Shown: positions 10,166-19,573 of the stretch, piece by piece
How positions within the stretch are numbered: the first letter of the stretch is position 1
Layout: each line of letters begins with the position of its first letter
Source of the DNA: Symbiodinium natans
Taxonomy: Eukaryota; Sar; Dinophyceae; Suessiales; Symbiodiniaceae
DNA: 35,939 bases
Reading direction: 5' to 3'
Assembly (NCBI GenBank): GCA_905221605.1
Contig: CAJNDS010000840.1
Location: 25,001 to 60,939 of the forward strand
Notes under the pieces: model-generated
Told to the model about the DNA's origin: nothing
Seen by the model: the letters and a program-made list of their open reading frames with translations, nothing else
The model's database searches: none
Made by a program: the position numbers and the translations under genes

Positions 10166-10203
<38 letters not shown>
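10166..10203 (+). repeat. Poly-G run of 38
   Basis: Thirty-eight consecutive G directly after the exon candidate ending at 10163. Able to form G-quadruplexes. The exact length may be unreliable in any assembly. Confidence 0.9.
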
Positions 10204-10205
<2 letters not shown>

Positions 10206-11140
10206 GCCTCCACGCCGAAGCCCTGGATGAGGGGGATTCGGCTGAACCTCCTAAATCCTCCGCCCCTAAAAACCCTAAACCCTAAAACCTTAAAACCCTA
10301 AACCCTAAAACCCTAAAACCCTAAAACCCTGAAACCCTGAAAGCCTGAAACCCTGGAGCCCTAAACTCTCAACCCATGAACCCTAAACCCCAAAAGCAAG
10401 ACAGGGTGTGGGGAAGCCGACTCGAAAACCCCACGCCCTTCCCTTCTTTGGGTTCTTAAGGGAGGGAGGCTCAAAGGGGGTGTGTAACCCAAGATTCCCC
10501 AATACTCCCCAATACTCCCCACTACTCCCGAAGGCTCCCTAACCTTCCCAGCTACCTACCCCCTAAACCCTAAACCGTAAACCCTAAACCCTAAACCCTA
10601 AACCCTAAACCCCTTAAGAGCCCCCACGCCCCTTCCCTCCCCGGCGTGCCTATCGGAACGGTCTCGGGAACTGCTAATGATGCCATGCTTCTCTGAGCAG
10701 CTCCACCTTTCAGGGTTTAAGGGTTAAGGGTTAAGGGTTTAAGGGTTAAGGGTTAAGGGTTAAGGGTTAAGGGTTAAGGGTTTAGGGTTAAGGGTTAAGG
10801 GTTAAGGGTTAAGGGTTTAGGGTTTAGGGTTTAGGGTTTAGGGTTTAGGGTTTAGGGTTTAGGGTTTAGGGTTTAGGGTTTAGGGTTTAGGGTTTAGGGT
10901 TTAGGATGTAGGGTTTTGGGTTTTGGGTTTAGGGTTTCGGGTTTAGGGTTTAGGGTTTAGGGTTTAGGGTTTAGGGTTTAGGGTTTAGGGGGTTGAGGGG
11001 CTTTGGGGGCTTGAGGGGATTCATATAGGTCGTTCAAAAAGGCGGGTTTTTTGGGGCTTTGGGGGCTTCAGGGTTTTGCTGGTTTGGGATTCAGGGGCTG
11101 AAGGACTTGGGAGGCGCGGAAGGACGCTTGAGAGAGTCTA
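10204..11140. repeat. C-rich then G-rich telomere-like arrays around a short spacer
   Basis: CCCTAAA/CCCTAAAA units at about 10260-10390 and 10560-10610, a unique ~100-base spacer, then TTAAGGG units (10711-10810) grading into a long TTTAGGG array (to about 10991). A possible coding island after GCCTCCACGCCGAAG (about 10222-10265) reads LDEGDSAEPPKSS but has no GT donor. The ~100-base spacer at 10611-10710 is open in more than one frame and strand, so no exon is called. Confidence 0.7.
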
Positions 11141-11144
11141 AGGG

Positions 11145-11255
11145 TAGTTCCATGGTCCCTTAGAATGGGCCCTTAAAAGGGTACCCCTTCTATACCCTAT
11201 ACAAAATAAGGGCCCATACATCAGAACCCTTTAAAGGAGGTTCGGGACAAGATTA
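11145..11255. repeat. Dispersed hairpin-type repeat, copy 1
   Basis: Contains GGGCCCTTAAAAGGG on one side and CAGAACCCTTTAAAGGAGG on the other; the arms are imperfectly complementary. The same parts recur in the same order at about 15072-15190. The element is short, with no coding capacity, so a MITE-like or introner-like element is possible. Confidence 0.6.
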
Positions 11256-11860
11256 AGAGCCGGAGCTTTAGGGCTTATGGCGCGCATGGGGCTTCCTTTG
11301 CGAGCAACATGGGGTTTACGATAACGGGGGGACCCTTAATACAGGCCCCCGAATAGCAGGATCCCCTATGATTGTCCTTATAACACGGACCCCGATAAAG
11401 CACCCCTAATCCCACATGTGAAATGCCAAAACTTTGTGCGCCCCCCCCCCCCCCCCCCCCCAGCCCGAACCCCCTGTACGAAAAGAAAGCACGATGAAAA
11501 CACAGCCCCGAACGCGACTAACGTCGCACACATGCAAAGCCCAAAAGGAAGCAAATCACGCAAAAAAAAAAAGAAAGAAAAAAAAAAATATATATATATA
11601 TGTGCAACAACATCATCTTGGTCGACCCCCTGTCTGCGTCACTAAAATGATTCTGAACGCCAGACACCCTGCAAGCCTTGAGCCCCCAAACCCCTGACCC
11701 TGCAAACCTCAAACCCTGTATAGGGCTTAGGGTTTCGGGTTTCGGGTGGAGGATTTAGGGCTTAGGGCTTAGGGCTTCGGGCTTAAGGCTCAGGGATTAA
11801 GGCTTAGGGGTTTAGGGCTTCGGGGGTTGGGGTTTAGGGCTTACAAGCTCCAAAAACCCT
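11256..11860. other. Unresolved region with homopolymers
   Basis: Holds 21 consecutive C (11441-11461) ending in CAG, an A-rich run passing into an (AT)n microsatellite at about 11568-11602, and degenerate G-rich heptamers from about 11725. A plus-strand frame is open from the poly-C to about 11697, but nothing supports it beyond the AG. Confidence 0.5.
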
Positions 11861-11874
11861 CTAAACCCGGGGCC

Positions 11875-11963
11875 CCCCCACGTCTGCTGCACGATCACAT
11901 GATCTCCCGGTCGCAACTGCTGGTCCGGGGAGTAGACCCGCTCCTCAATGTCGTTCACGGTGG
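11875..11963 (-). other. Possible isolated coding island on the minus strand
   Basis: After AACCCTAAG the minus strand reads an open frame including TVNDIEERVYSPDQQ and RPGDHVIVQQ. Third positions are about 25/30 G or C, and a GTGGGG donor-like site follows. The plus strand of the same island is also open, so orientation is not proven. If real, it is a stray exon or exon fragment opposite to genes A and C. Confidence 0.3.
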
Positions 11964-12007
11964 CTTAGGGTTGAGGGCTTTGAGGGTTTTTTTTTTGAGG
12001 GTTTGAG

Positions 12008-12173
12008 GGTTTTTGAGGGTTTTGAGGGTTTTGAGGGTTTTGAGGGTTTTGAGGGTTTTGAGGGTTTTGAGGGTTTTGAGGGTTTTGAGGGTTTTGAGGG
12101 TTTTGAGGGTTTTGAGGGTTTTGAGGGTTTTGAGGGTTTTGAGGGTTTTGAGGGTTTTGAGGGTTTTGAGGGT
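12008..12173 (+). repeat. GGGTTTTGA nonamer array
   Basis: About 18 near-perfect copies of a 9-mer, a telomere-like variant with TTTTGA in place of TTTA, preceded by T8 and followed by normal TTTAGGG units. The open frame giving Phe-Glu-Gly repeats is a by-product of the 9-base period. Confidence 0.95.
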
Positions 12174-12476
12174 TTAGGGTTAGGGTTAGGGTTTGGAGGG
12201 TTTAGGGCTAAGGGGTTTATGGTTTCTGAGGCTTAGGGTTGAGGGGTTTCCGGGTTTAGGGTGAACCCGAAGAGCACCCGAACAAATTTGGCCTAAGCGG
12301 ATTTCGGGCTCATGGCTTGTTTCAGGGACCTTGTGAGATTGTTAGGGCTTAGGTTTGAGGGTTTGGGGTTTGGGGTTTAGGGCTTAGAGGTTTTTGTTTA
12401 GGGGATTTAAGGGCTTAGGTTGTGGGTTCAGGGTTGCCGGGTGAAATATTCACCTCCCCTTGAACCCTTGAACCCT

Positions 12477-12543
12477 TAAACCCTAAAACGCTAAACCCTA
12501 AACCCTAAACCCTAAACCCTAAACCCTAAACCCTAAACCCTGA
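12477..12543 (-). repeat. CCCTAAA array
   Basis: About nine C-rich heptamers ending CCCTGAG, directly before the proposed exon 12545-12594, which is followed at once by a G-rich array (12596-12722). Confidence 0.85.
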
Positions 12544-12544
12544 G

Positions 12545-15500
12545 GCCGATGCCTCCGGGGCATGCCTGCGAAGCACCTGGAAGGCAGACGAAAGGTAGGT
12601 TTGGGGTTTAGGGGTTAGGGTTTAGGGTTTAGGGTGTAGGGTTCAGGGTTTAGGGTTTAGGGTTTGGGGTTTAGGGTTTAGGGTTTAGGGTTTAGGGGTT
12701 AGGGGTTCGGGGTTCGGGGTTCCACCTACGAAAGGTCTTCAGACATCCCAAAAGCCTCAAGACCCCCCCCCCTCCAGACCCCAAGATCCGAAAAGTCCGG
12801 AACTTCGGCGTGTCGGGCTGAGGGTTCCACTAGGGTCGCCCGAACCAACCCCAAAGCAATCGCCCAACACAACCCCCCCAAACAACCCCCAACGACCTGT
12901 TAGGGCTTATGGCTTAGGATTTTGGGTTTAGGGTTTAGGGTTTAGGGTTTAACCCCAAACAATCCCGAAACTGCGAGGTCTCGAAGTGGCCCCAAGGCAC
13001 GCGGGCGGAGAATCGGAGAAGCGCGGCAGAGGGACGCCCCTCGAGGTTTCGTAATAGGGTTTAGCTTTTAGGGTCTAGGGCTTAGGGCTTAGGGCTTAGG
13101 GCGTAGGGTTTAGGGTTTAGGGTTTAGGATTTAGAGTTTAGGGTTTCGGGTTTAGGGTTTAGGTTTTGGGCAGGTTCTGGGTTGGAACGTGCATGAAGCT
13201 ACCAGAGAACGGCAACTACATCATCGACGGTCAAGGAGGTGCTCATGGCATTTAAGATCGTTGAGGGCGTTTTGTGGGTTCTTGTAGGGGTTAGGGTGCC
13301 TTCTGCACTCGGAGCGCGTAAACCCTGTGAGCATTGGGATCCCATAACACCCTAAAACCCCCCAACCCCCCAAGAATTTCAGGGTCTAGGGCTTAGGGCT
13401 TAGGGCTTAGGGCTTAGGGCTTAGGGCTTAGGGCTTAGGGCTTAGGGCTTAGGGCTTAGGGGCTTAGGGCTTAGGGCTTAGGGGCTTAGGGCTTAGACCT
13501 GAGGGCTTAGGGGCTTAGGGCTTAGGGCATAGACCTGAGGGCTTAGGGGGTGAACAATCCTCCCCCCAAGACCCTGCAACAAGCCAAGGTCAAGTCCCGG
13601 GCCGCTGTCGCAACCTGGTATTTGAGCTTTAGGGTCCGAGGTTGGGGTTTAGGGGGGCTTAGGTAGGGCTTCGGGCTTAGGGTTTAGGGTTTAGGGTTTA
13701 GGGTTTAGGGTTTAGGGTTTAGGGTTTAGGGTTTAGGGTTTAGGGTTTAGGGTTTAGGGTTTAGGGTTTAGGGTTTAGGGTTTAGGGTTTTAGGTTTTAG
13801 GATTTAGGGGGTTTAGGGGTTCACGGGTTTAGGGGTTTAGGTTTGGGGGTTGAAGGTGCTTGGGTGGTATCCAGGGCTCAGGCTCCTTAACGCTCATGAT
13901 AGTTCTGGCATTCACGGTTTTTGGGGGGTTTAGGTTGAGGGTTGAGGGTTGAGGGTGTAGGGTTTAGGGGTTAGGGGTTAGGGTTTAGGGCTTAGGGTTG
14001 AGGGTTGAGGGTTGGGGGTTTGGGGTTTAAGGTTTCGGGTTTCGGATTTACACTCCAGGGACTCAACAAGGCTTTTGGAACCACAGGACCAAACACCTTT
14101 CAAACCCCAAAAAAACATAGGAGGTGAGCCTTAGACCCACTTCAGGGTCTAAGTTGGGCTTTTGGGGGGGATTGAGGGTGGCTGTGGGCTGTTAGAATGC
14201 TAGGGTTCAGGATTGAAGGGTGGCTGGGGCACTTTCTGGGTCTGGGCTGAGGATTGCGGGCCTTGGGTTTGGGGGACTTCGAATGTGGAAGGCTTGCAAG
14301 GCTTGGGGTTTCCGAATGTAGGGCTTAAGGCCATTTATGGTCACAAGGCTTCGGCTCTGCAACCCCAAATCCTAGACCCTAAACCCTACAGCCTAAACCC
14401 TAAACCCTAGACCCTAGACCCTAAACCCTACCCTAACCCCTAAACCCAAGACACCTCTTTCCGGCTCTTTACCCAGTGCAGCTCTGGTGTGCTCCAAGCC
14501 ACCATCAGCAACACAGGCATGGCTGTGCAAGGTCGCAGGTCTGGGGATTTAAGGTTTAGGGTTTAGGTGACCCCAAACCCCAAACTCCAAGCCCTAAACC
14601 CTAAACCCCAAAGCCCCTTGGGAAGGGAGGGGGGGAAGGGTCTCTCCATTGTACTCCTTCTTAAGGTTTAGGGTTTAGCGTGTAGGGTTGAGGGTTCAGG
14701 GTTTTGGGTTAGGGCTAAACCCACTGAACGGGCTGCCCATACTTTCGAACAAATCCCCCGCCCCCGCCCAATACATCCTACCCTGGGTTTGAGGGTCTAG
14801 GGTTTTAGGGCCTAGGAGTTCGGGTTCAGGGAGATTAGACTTAGGGGTTTAGGGGGCCTAAACCCAAAACCCTAAACCCTGAACCCTAGACTGGAGGTCC
14901 ACGATCCTGCGCGCCTCCTTGCACACGCCGGGGGCTTTCGATTCACAAAGCGAGGGGCTTTTGAGTGCTCCGCAGGGTGCAAATGCCAGTCTGCGCCGCA
15001 CGAATCAACGATCAGAGGGGACTCAGGGAAGCCTCCCTCCCCGCTCCCCACCTCTAAGGGTGGCCACATGGCCCCCCTTGATATGGGGCCCTTAAAGGGG
15101 GGTCCCCTTATATGTTGTCATAGCCTCTGAAAATTTCAAGGGCCCCATACTTCAGAACCCTTTAAGGAGGGTAAGGGGACCATGTAAGTACCCTTAGACT
15201 CTAGAAACGAGACCATTCGAGCTCGTGGCATCGCGGCGTAGCCCCCAAAGTTGACAAGACACCTTGGCCTCAACCCGGACTTCAGCGGGGAATCAGAAGA
15301 CCAAGCACTAGGGTTTTGGGTACCCTAAACCCGGAACCCCAAACCCTAAACCCTAAACCCTAAACCCTAAACTCTAAGGTTTAAAAGTTTAGGGTACCCT
15401 AAACCCTAAACCCCAAACCCTAAACCCTAAACCCTAAGCCCCCCCCAAGCCCTGACCCAAAGAGACCCTAGCGAGGCGACTGCAGAAGCTCATGTTGGGC

Positions 15501-18204
15501 GGATGTAAGTTGCTTGCCTTGGGGTTTGGGGTTTGGGGTTTGGGGTTTAGGGTTCAGGGTTTGGGGTTTGGGGTTTAGGGTTTAGGGTTGAGGGTTTAGG
15601 GTTTAGGGTTTAGGGTTTAGGGTTTGGGGTTTACATCATAGGGGCTATGCCACGATGCCTGAGGGCTGGTCTTGCACAATCTCTGACGGTGGGCTTCGCC
15701 CCATGTCAGACGCCGCGACTTCTTGAGGGCGACTTCTGAGACCCTCACCTATAACTTACACTCCGGGACCGGACTACAAAATCCTAAACCACTCTTACCT
15801 ATCTATCCGTTTATATTTGTAGATATGTCTATATTTCTATTTGTATTTATATTGTATTTATATATATATATGTATTTATATATATATATATATATGAAAC
15901 CGGGTGCCAGGGGTAGTTGGCGTTGAAAACTGGGCCTGGGCCGAAATGAGGGCGTTTTTCAGCTTCAGGCCAGGCGCTCATGCTTCACCTCCAAACCCTG
16001 GGTCTGACTCAAGGGAGGGCCCGGACCCATTCTCGCCTCGAAAACAACTGGGTTTGGGCGCAGCTGATATTCCCACAGGTACAGGAAACTCTCAAGTGGT
16101 GTAGGACGTGTCAGGCAACCGAAGGAGCTTGAGGCGGATGGGGTGTCCAACCAATGAGTGAACTTTAAATTTTCTCAAAGTTATGGGATCTTTGGGCGGA
16201 TGGGTATCTTCCCTCCACTTGAAAAGCTGCGTTTACTACTGAATGCAACCACATGAGATGCTCCTGTGAACCCTAAACCCTAAACCCTAAACCCTAAACC
16301 CTAAACCCTAAACCCTAAACCCTAAACCCTAAACCCTAAACCCTAAACCCTAAACCCTAAACCCTAAACCCTAAACCCTAAACCCTAAACCCTAAACCCT
16401 AAACCCTAACCCTAAACCCCAAACCCTAAACCCTAAACCCCCAACCCTAAACTCCACGCAGTGCTGCACACTTCGACCCGATGGCCTCTCTGTCCCCTCG
16501 TGTACCAGATCGCCGCGCCGGGGTCCCTCAACCCTGGCAGCTTGGAGATCTGAGAAGCTCCGGCAGTGGTTTTCGAATTCGTTTAGGGTTGGAGGGTTGG
16601 AGGGTTGAAGGGTTGAGGGTTTAGGGTTTAGGGTTTAGGGCTTAGGGCTTAGGGCTTAGGGCTTAGGGCTTAGGGCTTAGGGCTTAGGGCTTAGGGCTTA
16701 GGGCTTAGGATCGGGAGTGTCGAGGGCATCCTCCCGGGCCGAGTGTGGCACAAAATGGCAGCTCCGACAAAAGGGAGCGGTTGATTTCATGGCTTGGACC
16801 AAGGCGTTGAGGTGTTCAAGGCGATTTGGGGTTTAGGGTTTAGGGGGTTTAGGGGGTTTAGGGGTTTGGGGGTTTAGGGGTGTAGGGCGTTTTGGGGTTT
16901 AGGGTTTAGGGCAACGGCTGGGCCCGGAGCTTTCTGTGCCACAACTCGGACGGCTGTGAGGAACCTCGTGTAGAAGAGGGAACCTCTCAAAAAGTTGCGC
17001 AGCGGCTGACCCCACGCAGCTTAAACCCTCAACTCTCTCATTTAAACCCCAATCCGAAACCCTACCCATGCTTTTGAGAGGATCTCTCACATGTTCGCCT
17101 GCACGCCTAGAAACGTATTTCGGGCAGTCCATCAACGCGCCCACGAGGCGTGGCTTACTGTGGCGTCTCGGCGGACGCAGGTGCTGGCAGTTATCTTGGG
17201 CACCTGCCAGTTTAGGGTTTAGGGTTTAGGGTTTAGGGTTTAGGGTTTAGGGTTTAGGGTTTAGGGTTTAGGGTTTAGGGTTTAGGGTTTAGGTTTAGGG
17301 TTTAGGGTTTAGGGTTTAGGGTTTAGGGTTTTAGGGCCTAGGCTTTGTTAGGACTGAGGGTCTAGGGTTTCAGGCTCAGGAAATAGGAGTCATCCGCTGG
17401 ACACACCCGCAGCACCCATCATCCGCCCACACCCGCCGGGCATCTTTCTACATCTCTCCGAATCGTTACGCCCAACTACGAAGGGTTTTAGGGTTTAGGT
17501 TTAGGGTTTGGGTTTTGGGTTTTGGGGGGTTTGGGGGTTTGGGGGGGTTTGGGGTTTGGGGTTTTTGGGTTTTGGGTTTGGTTTGGGGTTTGGGGTTTGG
17601 GTTTGGGGTTTTGGGGTTGGGGTTGGGGTTTGGGGTTTGGGGTTTGGGGTTTGGGTTTGGGGTTTTGGGGTTTGGGGTTTGGGGTTTGGGGTTCGGTTTG
17701 GGGTTTGGGTGGTTTTGGGTTTGGGGTTTGGGGGTTTTGGGGTTTGGGGTTTGGGGTTTGGGGTTTGGGGCTTGGGGCTTGTTGGGGTTGGGGTTTGGGG
17801 TTTGGGAATTGGGGTTCGGGGTTTGGGGTTTGGGGTTTGGGAATTGGGGTTTGGGGTTTGGGGTTTGGGGTTTGGGAATTGGGGTTTGGGGTTTGGGGTT
17901 TGGGGTTTGGGGTTTGGGGTTTGGGGTTTGGGGTTTGGGGTTTGGGGTTTGGGGTTTAGGGACCCTAGGCCCCCCCCCACCCCCGCCCCCTCCAAAGAAA
18001 ACAGCCTCAAACAAAATCGGGAAGTCCAACCCACAGTACAAAATTGGGCTGTTTCAGGTGTTTGGTCTCAGGGGTTAAGGTTTAGGAAATTTGGGGTTTA
18101 GGGTTTAGGGTTCAGGGTTTAGGGTTATTCTGCCCATCCTATGGGCACTCCTTCCAATGTCAACGAAGGACCTTAGAAGAGCTGCCAACCACCCTAAAGC
18201 CTGA
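12545..18204 (+). CDS. Gene C: multi-exon gene of unknown function, about 19 in-phase exons, stop at 18204
   Basis: Proposed exons: 12545-12594, 12778-12809, 12978-13045, 13199 to about 13268, 13571-13617, 13903-13927, 14059-14123, 14477-14531, 14897-15059, 15472-15504, 15728-15818 (weak), 15963-16078, 16227-16265, 16509-16580, 17148-17209, 17413-17484, 17998-18057, 18169-18204 (TGA). All junctions keep phase. The firmest are 14897-15059 (54 codons, includes [19 protein letters not shown]), 15963-16078 (ends CCCACAG|GTACAG), 17413-17484 (includes [17 protein letters not shown]), and 17998-18057 (pyrimidine tract then CCAAAG; ends TTTCAG|GTGTTT). Its introns include TTTAGGG, CTTAGGG, CCCTAAA and TTTGGGG arrays. 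Two Cys-rich bits (FECSAGCKC and TECNHMRCS) faintly recall pre-SET or AWS segments of histone methyltransferases, but no SET core was found. The 5' end is unresolved and may join the exon group at 9081-10163. Confidence 0.5.
12596..12722 (+). repeat. TTTAGGG array
   Basis: Starts at the AAAG|GTAGGT donor of exon 12545-12594. Mixed TTTAGGG, TTTGGGG and TTCGGGG units. Confidence 0.8.
13050..13170 (+). repeat. Mixed CTTAGGG/TTTAGGG array
   Basis: G-rich heptamers at the 5' side of the proposed intron after exon 12978-13045 (donor TCGAG|GTTTCG). Confidence 0.75.
13381..13548 (+). repeat. CTTAGGG heptamer array
   Basis: About 20 copies of CTTAGGG with occasional extra G, homogenised for a T-to-C variant of the telomere unit. 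Inside the proposed intron between 13199- and 13571-13617. Confidence 0.9.
13676..13795 (+). repeat. TTTAGGG array
   Basis: About 16 nearly perfect TTTAGGG units. A looser G-rich array follows at 13925-14045, starting at the GTTTAGG donor of exon 13903-13927. Confidence 0.9.
15072..15190. repeat. Dispersed hairpin-type repeat, copy 2
   Basis: Contains GGGCCCTTAAAGGGGGG, then AGGGCCCCATAC and CAGAACCCTTTAAGGAGGG, matching copy 1 at 11145-11255 in content and order. Ends near GGGGACCATG; copy 1 has CCATGGTCCC at its other end. Lies in a proposed intron of gene C. Confidence 0.6.
15310..15635. repeat. CCCTAAA and TTTAGGG arrays around exon 15472-15504
   Basis: C-rich array 15310-15450, with a short head-to-head switch at about 15375-15400 (GTTTAGGGTACCCTAAAC). 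Then the proposed 33-base exon ending GGAT|GTAAGT, then a TTTGGGG/TTTAGGG array 15521-15635. Confidence 0.8.
15829..15896. repeat. AT-rich microsatellite
   Basis: TATTTATA and (TA)n runs, the most AT-rich stretch in the 27-kb repeat-rich part. Intronic in the gene C model. Confidence 0.85.
16266..16452 (-). repeat. CCCTAAA array
   Basis: About 20 nearly perfect CCCTAAA units, one of the cleanest in the window. It begins at the GTGAAC donor of exon 16227-16265, so here a C-rich array lies at the intron start. Confidence 0.95.
16581..16915 (+). repeat. TTTAGGG, CTTAGGG and TTTAGGGGG arrays
   Basis: Starts at the GTTTAGG donor after exon 16509-16580. About 12 CTTAGGG units at 16630-16708; a second G-rich run at 16825-16915. 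The island 16916-17060 is open in parts, but no exon could be placed in phase. Confidence 0.8.
17210..17335 (+). repeat. TTTAGGG array
   Basis: About 17 units beginning exactly at the proposed donor CTGCCA|GTTTAGGG of exon 17148-17209. Confidence 0.95.
17485..17960 (+). repeat. TTTGGGG array, ~450 bp, strongly G-rich
   Basis: Dominated by TTTGGGG, with TTTGGGTTTGGGG and GAATTGGGG variants. Begins at the GTTTTAGG donor of exon 17413-17484 and ends before the pyrimidine tract and CCAAAG acceptor of exon 17998-18057, so in the gene C model it is most of one intron. Very high G-quadruplex potential. Open frames on both strands are artefacts of the repeat. Confidence 0.95.
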
Positions 18205-18427
18205 ACCCTGGCAACGTTCGTTTATTGCGAGTACCTGAAGGCTTAAGCTTGAGGGTCGTACGTCCTAAGCCCTAAACCAACGCCGCGAGACGGCGAAGAC
18301 AAAAAACGAAAGGGATGCCCGACAGCAGAATATGAAGCGAAGGCTGGCGGTCCAAAGCGCATCAGCCCAGGATTTGCAGACCTTGAGGGATAGGGCTTCG
18401 AGCTAAGGATCTGTCCGCAACGAGAGG

Positions 18428-18941
18428 ATGCAGAACCGCAAGGACCAGTGCAATTCCGAGAGCTCGTGGACGATGCAAGACCACATGCTGAGAGGCCTTC
18501 CCTGCTGGCGCTGCAGGTCTGCACAAAGAACGGTGGGGACGCACCCCCCCCGCCAAGTGCTGAAAGAGTCCCCCAGTGAGCGCATTAGCCCATCGCCCCA
18601 CTGTCATATGCCTCAGCACCCCAGGCACGTTGGCACGTTGGCCTCAAGGGACCTCGGAAGGAGGGCGGGAGACTCCGGATGCGCGACGAATCCTAAACCA
18701 GTGATCTAGAAGTTCCTAGAAACACTATACCCAACCAACCCATGCACAATGTCCGCGTGCCAGAGCACAAGTGCCCCGTCTGCTCGTAGACATTGTCACC
18801 CGTCTGTCTCAGCCGGCACTCCCCCCCATGCAGCGCGCCCCGCACCCGGCCAACAGTGCGCGAGCTGCCTGCAACTCGTGGGTGGGGCAAAAGGGGCGCC
18901 CCAAACCTCACGAGCCGGAATACCTCAAGCCACCATCGTAA
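18428..18941 (+). CDS. Gene F: small three-exon gene in tandem-block copy 1, unknown function
   Basis: Exons: 18428-18516 (ATG, starts MQNRKDQCNSESSW, ends GCTGCAG|GTCTGC), 18625-18700 (after GCCTCAGCACCCCAG; ends AAACCA|GTGATC) and 18834-18941 (after CTCCCCCCCATGCAG; stop TAA). Phases (2, 0) join to give about 90 codons. Copy 1 lacks ~44 bases present in the later copies inside the last exon, so its C-terminus differs. A longer reading in which the tandem copies are exons of one larger gene is also possible. Family not recognised. Confidence 0.35.
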
Positions 18942-18971
18942 ACTAAGTTGTTAAAGGTGCTTTCACGGAAG

Positions 18972-19022
18972 GTTTCGGAGTCTCAAGAGCATGCAACAAT
19001 GGCTTCAGTCACGGAGCAAAAC
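18972..19022 (+). other. Exon-like segment in the tandem unit
   Basis: 51 bases between TTTCACGGAAG and AAAAC|GTAAGG, repeated unchanged at 19655-19705 and 20340-20390. Open in two frames (one reads VSESQEHATMASVTEQN). The strong GTAAGG donor supports an exon; I cannot fix the frame. Confidence 0.4.
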
Positions 19023-19473
19023 GTAAGGCATTCCTGACACGTTTCATGGGTGTCTGAGCTCACAGCTCAGAGCTCAGAAAGCGCCCAGAAATCTAAAGCC
19101 TGATTCATGCGCTAAGGCAAGACCGCATGCTGAGAGGCCTTCCCTGCTGGCGCTGCAGGTCTGCACAAAGAACGGTGGGGCACGCACCCCCCCGCCAAGT
19201 GCTGAAAGAGTCCCCCAGTGAGCGCATTAGCCCATCGCCCCACTGTCATATGCCTCAGCACCCCAGGCACGTTGGCACGTTGGCCTCAAGGGACCTCGGA
19301 AGGAGGGCGGGAGACTCCGGATGCGACGAATCCTAAACCGGCGATCTAGAAGTTCCTAGAAACACTATACCCAACCAACCCATGCACATTGTCCGCGTGC
19401 CAGAGCACAAGTGCCCCGTCTGCTCGTAGACATTGTCACCCGTCTGTCTCAGCCGGCACTCCCCCCCATGCAG

Positions 19474-19573
19474 CGCGCCCCGCACCCGGCCAACAGTGCG
19501 CGAGCTGCCTGCAACTCGTGGGTGGGGCAAAAGAACACTGAGGCTGACGTGGAAGCAGCTGAACATGTAGCAG
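19474..19573 (+). other. Exon-like segment in tandem copies 2-4
   Basis: 100 bases after CTCCCCCCCATGCAG, open as RAPHPANSARAACNSWVGQK followed by N-T/N-EAD-V/M-EA-A/D-EHVA, ending GTAGCAG|GTGGGG. In copy 3 (20157-20256) the donor is GCGGGG. In copy 4 (20843-20950) the frame runs on to a TGA (EHVAEM, stop). Substitutions among copies keep the frame open. Confidence 0.45.

Noticed and set aside
12003-12236. Phe-Glu-Gly repeat ORF
   Set aside because: Direct translation of the 9-base GGGTTTTGA array; no independent coding evidence.
17466-18101. Overlapping ORFs of ~145-197 codons on both strands in the TTTGGGG array
   Set aside because: They are Pro-Asn-Lys or Gly-Phe-Trp repeats caused by a 7-base unit without stop codons in any frame.
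12545-18204. SET-domain histone methyltransferase call for gene C
   Set aside because: Only two short Cys-rich strings suggest it. I found no SET core motifs (such as the NHSC or GE segments) in the phased exons.
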